Below, piece by piece: positions 19,262-26,799 of a stretch of DNA of 34,520 nt. The stretch is from Gemmatimonadota bacterium (GTDB lineage: Bacteria; Gemmatimonadota; Gemmatimonadetes; Gemmatimonadales; GWC2-71-9): positions 1 to 34,520 of the forward strand of contig QKDC01000100.1 in NCBI GenBank assembly GCA_003246755.1, given 5' to 3'. The position numbers and the translations under genes were made by a program. The notes under the pieces are model-generated. The model made no database searches. It was not told the origin of the DNA and worked only from the letters and a program-made list of their open reading frames with translations. The stretch's first letter is position 1; every line of letters starts with the position of its first letter.

Positions 19262-19443
19262 GCCGAGTGTCCGCCATCCGCAATGAGCGCTGTGAACCTG
19301 CCGCAGTGCGGCGCTACGTTCGCGGCCCGGAGATAGACCGCACGCCCCCGTGGTGGCTGTCGAGTAACTTCCCCATAGGACCAGCGCACATCCAACTCCG
19401 GGACATCGAAGAGTCCACCCGACACAGGAGGTTTCCAGGGTGA
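19258..19443 (+). CDS. Candidate small protein / precursor-like peptide (61 codons)
   Basis: Open frame VSRVSAIRNERCEPAAVRRYVRGPEIDRTPPWWLSSNFPIGPAHIQLRDIEESTRHRRFPG*. GTGA overlaps with both upstream (19258-19261) and downstream (19440-19443) genes; it fills the only large gap in a tightly packed operon. No homology known to me. Confidence 0.5.
   Translation: MSRVSAIRNERCEPAAVRRYVRGPEIDRTPPWWLSSNFPIGPAHIQLRDIEESTRHRRFPG
19426..19431 (+). promoter_or_regulatory. Shine-Dalgarno AGGAGG for the AsnB-like gene
   Basis: AGGAGG 8 nt upstream of GTG 19440. Confidence 0.65.
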
Positions 19444-20771
19444 TCGGAAAAGCGGTACCACGAGTGGTGAATCTGATTCCTGAAGACGATCAGGAGATTC
19501 TCAACATGACCCTCGAGGCAGCCATGCGATTGCTGGCACTCGATGACCCTCGCGCGATCCTCCAGATCAAAGGCTCATTCGCGCTGGTGAGCGTAGACGG
19601 TCAACGGGTGCGTCTCGCTCGGAGTCTCAATCGTCCGTTGCGGTATTTCCTGGCCAAGGCAGCCGACGGCCCCGTGCTCGTCGTCGCTGATCGCATCGAT
19701 GCGATTCAACAATTCCTCCACGACGAGGGGTATGGTAACCAGTTCCATCCGTCCTACACGCGCATGGTCCCGGCCCACAACGTGACGGAGATCCAACTGG
19801 TGGGTTGTCCCGACCCGAACCCAACCTACCACCGGTTCTTCGATCCCCCGCGTGCTACGCTCCCTCCGGATCCCGAAGCGATCGGTCGGGCATATCTGGA
19901 AGCGCTCCGTGCCGAGGTGGCGCTCTGGCTCGACTTCGTCCCACGGGACGAGCCGATCGGCGTCCTCTTCTCCGGTGGATTGGATAGTGGCACAGTCCTC
20001 CTCACTCTCCATGACGAACTGCTCGCGCGGGGACAGAGTGCCGCTCGACTCAAGGCGTTCACCTTGGCGGTGGACGGCGGTGGCGAGGATCTCTCTCAGG
20101 CCCGTCAGTTCTTGCGCCAAACGGGCCTGGAGTTCTTGGCAGAAGAAATCGACGTCGCCAGCAGCACGCTGGATCCGAAGGAGGCCGTTGCCGTCATCGA
20201 GGACTACAAGTCCCTGGATGTCGAGTGTGCGACGATGGCGCTGGCCCTCCTCAGGGCAATCCGCGAGCGATATCCTGACTGGCGCCTGCTCGTGGATGGG
20301 GATGGCGGAGATGAGAACTTCAAGGACTACCCGATCGAGGAGAATGCCGAACTCACGATACGAAGCGTCGTGAACAACCGGATGCTCTATCAGGAAGGTT
20401 GGGGCATTGACGCCATCAAGCACTCACTCACCTACAGTGCCGGGCTCAGCCGTGGGTGCGTCAGGGGCTACGCGCCTGCCAAGCGCCATGGTTTCTCCGT
20501 GTTCAGCCCCAACACGGCACCGGCGGTGATATCCGTGTCGGAAGCAATTCCTTTTGCCGAACTCACGCAGGGGTCGCACGAAAAACTGTACGCCTTGAAG
20601 GGTGACCTCTTGTCTCGCGGAGTTCACCAGGTACTCGGGCGTGAGTTACCCGCCTTTCCCAAACGTCGTTTCCAGCACGGTGCGATGTCGGCGAACAGTT
20701 TCCAGCGACACTTCGCGGCTGACGATTCGCAATACCGGAACCACTTTCTGAGCCTGCACCACACGCCATGA
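19440..20771 (+). CDS. Asparagine synthetase-related protein (degenerate GATase-like N-terminus, AsnB-type synthetase domain)
   Basis: PP-loop GVLFSGGLDSGTVLL, DGDGGDENFKDYP, FPKRRFQHGA; N-terminus resembles class II GATase (GSFALVSVDGQRVRLARSLNRPLRYF...) but has no Met-Cys start. Confidence 0.88.
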   Translation: MIGKAVPRVVNLIPEDDQEILNMTLEAAMRLLALDDPRAILQIKGSFALVSVDGQRVRLARSLNRPLRYFLAKAADGPVLVVADRIDAIQQFLHDEGYGNQFHPSYTRMVPAHNVTEIQLVGCPDPNPTYHRFFDPPRATLPPDPEAIGRAYLEALRAEVALWLDFVPRDEPIGVLFSGGLDSGTVLLTLHDELLARGQSAARLKAFTLAVDGGGEDLSQARQFLRQTGLEFLAEEIDVASSTLDPKEAVAVIEDYKSLDVECATMALALLRAIRERYPDWRLLVDGDGGDENFKDYPIEENAELTIRSVVNNRMLYQEGWGIDAIKHSLTYSAGLSRGCVRGYAPAKRHGFSVFSPNTAPAVISVSEAIPFAELTQGSHEKLYALKGDLLSRGVHQVLGRELPAFPKRRFQHGAMSANSFQRHFAADDSQYRNHFLSLHHTP

Positions 20772-21718
20772 CGGCGGGCGGCGTACTCACGAGCCGCCGA
20801 GTACGGTCGCTTCGCCCATCAAAACCCCTCGTGGACGCTGCCCGGCCACTGGGGTACTCCTGGGAAGACGAACGGTCGCCGGGAGGACCACTCTTCCCCA
20901 CCCTCACCATCTTTCTCGCGGGCGCCGAGTGCCCTTTCTCGTGTGTCTTCTGTGACCTCTGGCGAAACACTATCGACGGTTCGACACCAGCGGGCGCCAT
21001 TCCCCAGCAAATCGCCATGGCCACCGCCGAGGCCGGAGTAATACCGAAGCGAGCATCGATCAAGCTGTACAATGCGAGCAACTTCTTCGACCCCCGTTCC
21101 GTTCCTCTCGAGGAGGACGCTGCGATCATCGAGTTGCTCGCACCCTTCGAAAGGGTGGTCGTCGAGTGCCATCCACGATTCATTTCCCAACGCTGCCTGG
21201 ACTTTGCCGCGGCCCTCGATGGCAAACTCGAGGTAGCGATTGGCTTGGAGACGGTTCATCCCAGTGTATTCCCTCGGCTCAACAAGGGCATGACCCTCCA
21301 TGACTTCGATGACGCGGCATCGTTTCTGACCAGGGCACGTATTGCCCTCCGCGCGTTCGTCCTCGTGGCACCACCCTTCATGCCGGAGGATGAGGTCCTG
21401 GAGTGGACCCTCCGTTCCACACGCTACGCTGTCGAGCACGGGGCCACCCACGTCTCGCTCATTCCGGTTCGTGGGGGGAACGGAACGCTGGACGAACTTC
21501 AGCGAACCGGTGAGTGGGTGCCCCCCACCCTCTGGCAAGTCGAAGAGGCCCTGGAAGGGGCCCTCGGGCTCGGCGCCGTCGTCACAGCGGACCTTTGGGA
21601 CATCGACTCACTCGCGACTTGCAGGTGTGGACCTGCCCGGATTGCCCGCCTCTCGCACATGAACACGGCCGGGACAGCTCCGCCCCGCGCATCGTGTGCG
21701 CTGTGTGGTTGGCACTGA
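20768..21718 (+). CDS. Radical SAM protein
   Basis: CxxxCxxC motif in LAGAECPFSCVFCDLWRNT, IKLYNASNFFDPR, IGLETVHPSVFPRLNKGM; C-terminal Cys-rich CRCG...CALCGWH. ATGA overlap with upstream gene. Confidence 0.9.
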   Translation: MTAGGVLTSRRVRSLRPSKPLVDAARPLGYSWEDERSPGGPLFPTLTIFLAGAECPFSCVFCDLWRNTIDGSTPAGAIPQQIAMATAEAGVIPKRASIKLYNASNFFDPRSVPLEEDAAIIELLAPFERVVVECHPRFISQRCLDFAAALDGKLEVAIGLETVHPSVFPRLNKGMTLHDFDDAASFLTRARIALRAFVLVAPPFMPEDEVLEWTLRSTRYAVEHGATHVSLIPVRGGNGTLDELQRTGEWVPPTLWQVEEALEGALGLGAVVTADLWDIDSLATCRCGPARIARLSHMNTAGTAPPRASCALCGWH

Positions 21719-21724
21719 CTCGGC

Positions 21725-23317
21725 GTGCGGGTCGGCATCGTAGGTTCGGGTTTTGCCGGGTCGATTCTCGCCCGGGTCCTCAACCGCATGGGACATACGG
21801 TCACCCTGTTCGAGCGCGGGAGTCACCCGCGGTTTGCCATCGGAGAATCGTCCACGCCTCTGGCTGCTCTTTCCCTCGAACGCCTCGCCGAGCGCTACCA
21901 CCTTCCTGACCTCCACAGTCTGGCAGCGTACGGACGCTGGATAGACCAGTTCCCTTCAGTGCGCCGCGGCCTCAAGCGGGGCTTCACGTTCTACGGGCAT
22001 CGCAGTGGGACGGCATACCTGAACGACGACGCCAACGCTTCCCGCTTGCTCGTGGCGGCAAGCCCCAATGACGCAGTCGCCGATACCCATTGGCTTCGCG
22101 AGGACGTGGATCACTTCCTCGTGCAACGCGCCGTCACTGAAGGAGTGGAGTACCTCGACCGGAGCGACCTGACCAACATCGAGCGGACACCAAAGGGATG
22201 GCGTGTCATCGGTTCCAGGCAGGGCAAGTCGCTAGGGCTCGACGTCGAGCTGGTCGTCGATGCTTCCGGCGCGTCGAATTTCCTCGCCAAACTCTTCGCG
22301 ATTCCTTCCCACCTCAGCAACATCGGGCTCCAGACCGGCCTGGTGTATGGTCACTTCGAAGCGGTAGCCGCTTTCCAGGATGTCGCCCAGGCACAGGCCG
22401 CAGCCTTCCCACCCGGCCCCTACCCCGATGACAGGGCAGCCGTGCATCACATGCTCGAAGAAGGCTGGATGTATCAGTTGCCATTCGATCACGGTGTCGT
22501 GAGCGCCGGGTTCGTCGTCGAATACGGAGACCGTTGGTCCGAACTGAACCGGCAACCCCCAGAGGAGGTGTTCCGCTGGCTCCTGAACCGCTACCCGACA
22601 CTGAGAGAGCAGTTCGCCGACGCTCGGCCGACACAACCTGTGGCGATGATTGGGAGACTGCAACGCCGCCTTGCGGCGGCAGCAGGTCGACGATGGGCCT
22701 TACTACCCCATGCCTTCGCCTTCACCAGCCCGTTGTTCTCTACGGGAATTGCGTGGAGCCTGCTGGGCGTCGAACGCTTGGCACGGTTGCTCGAGCCTGC
22801 CGGTGTGAGTCCCACGGAGGCTGCACTCGAGGTCCAACTCCTCCGCTATGGGGAGATGCTCTCTGAGGAAGCCAGGCATCTGGAGCAACTCCTTGAGGGT
22901 GCCTACACCGCCAGGGCCGACTTCGATCTCTTCGTGGCCTACTCCTACCTGTACTTCGTGGCGGTGAGTCATGCGGAGGCGAGTCAGCGCCTGCGTCCGC
23001 CACCCCCCGAGTTGGGGTCCTGGTCCCTCGTGGGGTTTCTCGGTGCCTCGGATCCTGTCGTTCGGGGGGCCGTCGCACAGGCCAAGGAGATGCTCCATGC
23101 AGTCCGGATGTCAGGTCCCACCGGAGAGTCCCCGGGTGGCTTCCTGAACGCCATTCGCGATCTGGTTCGAGCGAGGAACGTCGCGGGCCTGGCCGATCCG
23201 GCCCGAAACCGGATGTATCCTGTGGATCTCGAAGCCTTGGTAGAGGGCGCCGGACTTCTCGGCGTCACGCCCGCGCAGATTCAGGACAATTTGCCCCGTC
23301 TCAGAGGAATCACCTAG
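21725..23317 (+). CDS. FAD-dependent oxidoreductase, tryptophan-halogenase-like
   Basis: VGIVGSGFAGSILARVL (GxGxxG), FAIGESSTPLAALSLERLAE, LKRGFTFYGH, GWMYQLPFDHGVVSAGFVVE, FTSPLFSTGIAWSLLGVERLA. GTG start. Confidence 0.85.
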   Translation: MRVGIVGSGFAGSILARVLNRMGHTVTLFERGSHPRFAIGESSTPLAALSLERLAERYHLPDLHSLAAYGRWIDQFPSVRRGLKRGFTFYGHRSGTAYLNDDANASRLLVAASPNDAVADTHWLREDVDHFLVQRAVTEGVEYLDRSDLTNIERTPKGWRVIGSRQGKSLGLDVELVVDASGASNFLAKLFAIPSHLSNIGLQTGLVYGHFEAVAAFQDVAQAQAAAFPPGPYPDDRAAVHHMLEEGWMYQLPFDHGVVSAGFVVEYGDRWSELNRQPPEEVFRWLLNRYPTLREQFADARPTQPVAMIGRLQRRLAAAAGRRWALLPHAFAFTSPLFSTGIAWSLLGVERLARLLEPAGVSPTEAALEVQLLRYGEMLSEEARHLEQLLEGAYTARADFDLFVAYSYLYFVAVSHAEASQRLRPPPPELGSWSLVGFLGASDPVVRGAVAQAKEMLHAVRMSGPTGESPGGFLNAIRDLVRARNVAGLADPARNRMYPVDLEALVEGAGLLGVTPAQIQDNLPRLRGIT

Positions 23318-24900
23318 GACATCGCAGCCGGGGTGTTGCCCGCCGATACCCTCCGGACAGCCCCGAGGTTGTGACGTCGATCGAGGGTTCGGTACTGAAT
23401 CGCCTCAGCGACATGCGACGGTTCGAGGTGAGGCGCATCGGCCAGGTCGGCGATCGTCCGTGCGATCTTGAGGACGCGATGGTATGCTCTCGCCGAGAAG
23501 CTGAGCCGGGCAATGGCCTCACGGAGCAACGCCTCCACGGGGCCACTCTGCACACAGTGTTGTCGGATCTCGCGGGCGCTCATGCCTGCGTTGGCCCGAA
23601 TCCAGGGTGTGGCATCGAAACGCCTTCGCTGAACCATCCGTGCCATCTCCACGCGCTCGCGAACGACGTCACTGGCCTCCTCGGCGCTCGTGGATCCCTT
23701 CAAGTCCCGCCACACGACTGCCGGAACGGAGAGATGGATATCGATCCTATCGAGTAGGGGCCCGGAGACGCGACCGAGATACCGATCGACCACCACATCC
23801 CCGCAGCGACACTGATGCGTCGGATCTCCACGGTAGCCACAGGGGCAAGGGTTCATGGCCGCGGCCAACATGAATCGCGCGGGATAGGTGAGACTCCCCG
23901 CCGCACGACTGATCGTGACCATCCCGTCTTCCAAGGGCTGCCGCAACACCTCGAGCGCACCACGCCGGAACTCAGGCAGTTCGTCGAGGAAGAGCACCCC
24001 CCCGTGGGAGAGACTCACCTCTCCTGGGTGCGGGGGCGTCCCACCTCCCACCAATCCGGCTTCAGTGACGGTATGGTGCGGTGCGCGGAACGGACGAGTC
24101 GTGAGCAGGGATGCGCCGGGTCGGAGGAGTCCGGCAACCGAATGCACCGCCGTGGTCTCGAGGGCTTCCTCGAGCGACGAGGTGGGCAGAATCGTCGGGA
24201 GCCGACGGGCGAGCATGGTCTTGCCGGCCCCAGGGGGTCCGATCAACAGGATGTTGTGTCCCCCCGCGGCAGCGACCTCCAGTGCCCGCTTGGCGGAGGC
24301 CTGCCCCCTGACGTCCGCCATGTCCACTTCTGCGACGGGGCGGGACCCGAGCAACGTGACGATATCACACCCACTCTGCGCGATCACCGCCGTTCCTTGC
24401 ACATGACGACAGACTTCATCGAGGGTGTGTGCACCGCGAACCTCGAGATTGCCGACGACGGAGGCTTCTCCGACGTTGGCCGCAGGGAGAAGTATCCCGC
24501 GACAACCGGAGGCTCGCGCCGCGAGAGCCAGGGGCAACGCCCCGCGCACCGGACGCAGGTCACCCTCGAGCCCCAGCTCTCCCACAAAGAGATGTTCGTG
24601 AAGGGGGCCGCCCTTGACCTGTCCGCTCGCGATCAGCAGTCCGAGCGCGATGGGGAGATCAAATGCTGAGCCACCCTTCCGGACATCGGCCGGAGCGAGG
24701 TTCACGGTGATGCGTTTCAGCGGAAAGCTGAACCCCGCGTTGGCCAAAGCGGCATGGACTCGCTCTCGGCCCTCCCGGACGGCGCCCTGGGGGAGGCCAA
24801 CGGTGGAGAATGAGGGCAGCCCGTTCGAGAGATCCACTTCGACATCCACCGGATAGGCCTCGACGCCGAGTACAGCCGCGGACCGGATGCGCGCAAGCAT
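23314..24900 (-). CDS. comM: YifB/ComM family Mg-chelatase-like AAA+ ATPase
   Basis: MLARIRSAAVLGVEAYPVDVEVDLSNGLPSFSTVGLPQGAVREGRERV...LIGPPGAGKTMLARRLPTILP...GGVLFLDELPEFRRGALEVLRQPLEDG. Confidence 0.95.
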   Translation of the reverse strand: MLARIRSAAVLGVEAYPVDVEVDLSNGLPSFSTVGLPQGAVREGRERVHAALANAGFSFPLKRITVNLAPADVRKGGSAFDLPIALGLLIASGQVKGGPLHEHLFVGELGLEGDLRPVRGALPLALAARASGCRGILLPAANVGEASVVGNLEVRGAHTLDEVCRHVQGTAVIAQSGCDIVTLLGSRPVAEVDMADVRGQASAKRALEVAAAGGHNILLIGPPGAGKTMLARRLPTILPTSSLEEALETTAVHSVAGLLRPGASLLTTRPFRAPHHTVTEAGLVGGGTPPHPGEVSLSHGGVLFLDELPEFRRGALEVLRQPLEDGMVTISRAAGSLTYPARFMLAAAMNPCPCGYRGDPTHQCRCGDVVVDRYLGRVSGPLLDRIDIHLSVPAVVWRDLKGSTSAEEASDVVRERVEMARMVQRRRFDATPWIRANAGMSAREIRQHCVQSGPVEALLREAIARLSFSARAYHRVLKIARTIADLADAPHLEPSHVAEAIQYRTLDRRHNLGAVRRVSAGNTPAAMS

Positions 24901-24958
24901 CCCCGAAGCTGACCTCGGCCAGGCCCCGGGTCGTCACCATTCGTCACGTCGAGGCTTA

Positions 24959-24994
24959 CGAAAAAGCGCCAGACGTTGCCCCGTCCAGCGCTTT
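24959..24994 (-). terminator. Rho-independent terminator at the end of the ECF sigma/DUF4097 operon
   Basis: Reverse strand AAAGCGCTGGAC-ggggcaac-GTCTGGCGCTTT followed by TTCG: 12-bp stem (two G-U pairs), 8-nt loop, and a run of five T overall. Confidence 0.8.
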
Positions 24995-25015
24995 CTCACA
25001 TGGTCTGCAGGGCGA

Positions 25016-25879
25016 TCAGTTGGCTCGGCCCAGCTCCTTGATCACGACGTCCCCACTGAATGAAGTGAGTTCGAGACTGGCACCACCGCCCCCGAGCGTG
25101 CCTCGGACATTCCTGCGCGACCGACGTCGGCGCGAATCGTCCCCCCTGCCCTCCCGGGAAAATGGGAGGGAGGTGCTGAAGCTCCCACTGAAGGTCGAAG
25201 AGCGAACGTCTGCCCCCGTGTTGGCTGGGACGCTCAGGATGACGTCACCGCTCAGGGTTTCGAACTCGTACTCACCCTCCGCCGCAAGCGGCCCCGAGTA
25301 CGTCACACTGCCGCTCACGGTCTGAGCCGAAACCGTGCTCGAGGTAATTCCATTGAGATCGACATCACCGCTCACCGTCTGCGCGTCGACCGTTTCCGCT
25401 GTGACATTGTGAAGATCGACATTGCCGGAAACCGTCGAGGCGTCAACCTCCCCTCCGCGGATACCAGTGGCGGAAACGTCCCCGCTCACAGTCGAGGCCT
25501 CGAGGTTCACCGAGGCCGGCAGCCGAATGATGAAGTCCACGCTGGTGTCGTTTTGATTGTCGTTTCGGCCGCGATCGTTTCGGTTGTTGCTCCGCCAATC
25601 GCAGTCATCATCGTCACTACGCATTCCCGGATAGACCACGCAGACTTCCATCCCGTCGCTCGTGTCAATGCGTCTGATGGTCACGTCTGCCGGATCCCCT
25701 CGCTTGCCAGCGCGTTTGGTGGCAGAAATCTCGACCGTGCGACCGGACGACGCCTCGATCCTGATGTCCCCCGAGATGTTCTTGACGGTCAGCTCTTTGC
25801 CCGCGGCCATGGTTCCCGACCAGGAGTAGTCGGGCCCCTGGGCCACCAGGGTAAGTGCGAGTGCGGCGAATGTCAGCAT
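25016..25879 (-). CDS. DUF4097-type repeat (beta-solenoid-like) exported protein
   Basis: Signal-like start; repeats ASTVSGDVSATGIRGGEVD / ASTVSGNVDLHNVTAETVD / AQTVSGDVDLNGITSSTVS / AQTVSGSVTYSG. Confidence 0.82.
   Translation of the reverse strand: MLTFAALALTLVAQGPDYSWSGTMAAGKELTVKNISGDIRIEASSGRTVEISATKRAGKRGDPADVTIRRIDTSDGMEVCVVYPGMRSDDDDCDWRSNNRNDRGRNDNQNDTSVDFIIRLPASVNLEASTVSGDVSATGIRGGEVDASTVSGNVDLHNVTAETVDAQTVSGDVDLNGITSSTVSAQTVSGSVTYSGPLAAEGEYEFETLSGDVILSVPANTGADVRSSTFSGSFSTSLPFSREGRGDDSRRRRSRRNVRGTLGGGGASLELTSFSGDVVIKELGRAN
25291..25505 (-). repeat. Imperfect 57-nt (19-aa) coding tandem repeats
   Basis: Four consecutive units with the TVSG core spaced exactly 19 aa in the translation. 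Confidence 0.8.
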
Positions 25880-26775
25880 TAGTTCTCCTTGTTGTCGTTA
25901 CGGGATCGCATTTCGGACGGCCGGACCAATTGGACGTCACCACTGAATACCTTGAGTTCCATGGACGCACTTCCAGTACCGAGACGATAGGAGCGCTCGC
26001 GGCGTCCTGACTGGGAGGTAGCGGGAAGGGTGAAGGTGGACTCGATGTTCCCCATGCCCGTGACAGCTCGGACGAGAACGTTGGCGTTTGCCGGGATGGC
26101 GACGCGCAAGTCGCCGCTGTGGGTCGAGAGGAGGTAGGTCCCATCGTCTCGAATGGTTCCCTCGTACTCCACCTCTCCACTCACCGCCTCGGCATACACA
26201 TCGCGGGAGTCGATCCGTCGGAGGCTGATATCTCCGCTCACGGCCTCGACGCTCACCGCTCCCCGGAAGCCGTCGACGACGACGTCATCCGATGTCGTGA
26301 TCGCTTCGAGACGACCAGCCCCATCCTGCACCGAAACCATCCCGTCGATGGTCGTGAGCGAAAGCGTGCCGTCCCCGCCGGTCACGTTGATATCACCGCT
26401 CACGGTCTGCACCTTGATGTCGCTCTTCGTCCCTTCGATCGTGACATCGGCATGCATGCCGGAAATGTGAATCGCCATGTTCGCTGGCACGGTCAGGTGA
26501 TAGTCGGCAATCCCGCCAAGGTTCACGATGCCGCGGTCACTCTGAGTGCGAAGGCGTAGAATCGATCCGGTCAGCTCTGCCACGACACCGCTTCGGCGCC
26601 CATGATCGGCCTGCACCCTCACCTCAGCACGATTCCATGCCGAGATCACGACATCACCGGTCACGTTCTGCAATTCGAGGCGGGTCCCTGACGGGACAGT
26701 GAAAGTCGTATCGGTCTGCCAGTCCGACTGGGCACCGGCCATCAGCGACAAGGCGAGCGTCAGATGAAGAAGCAT
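25879..26775 (-). CDS. DUF4097-type repeat exported protein (tandem paralogue)
   Basis: LELQNVTGDVVISAWNRAEVRVQADHG...VQTVSGDINVTGGDGTLSL...VEAVSGDISLRRIDSRDVYAEAVSGEVEYEG; stop overlaps the start of the downstream paralogue by 1 nt. Confidence 0.82.
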   Translation of the reverse strand: MLLHLTLALSLMAGAQSDWQTDTTFTVPSGTRLELQNVTGDVVISAWNRAEVRVQADHGRRSGVVAELTGSILRLRTQSDRGIVNLGGIADYHLTVPANMAIHISGMHADVTIEGTKSDIKVQTVSGDINVTGGDGTLSLTTIDGMVSVQDGAGRLEAITTSDDVVVDGFRGAVSVEAVSGDISLRRIDSRDVYAEAVSGEVEYEGTIRDDGTYLLSTHSGDLRVAIPANANVLVRAVTGMGNIESTFTLPATSQSGRRERSYRLGTGSASMELKVFSGDVQLVRPSEMRSRNDNKEN

Positions 26776-26799
26776 GGTGTGTCCTTACTCGTGGTTGTG

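Noticed and set aside
19283-19336. Alternative 17-aa ORF MSAVNLPQCGATFAARR
   Set aside because: Very short, no SD, and does not connect to the flanking genes by overlap as the 61-codon frame does.
17963-23317. Lasso peptide biosynthetic cluster
   Set aside because: An AsnB-like protein and small ORF are present, but no B1 (RRE) or B2 transglutaminase-like protease in the window, and the precursor lacks an obvious leader Thr(-2)/core Gly1 arrangement.
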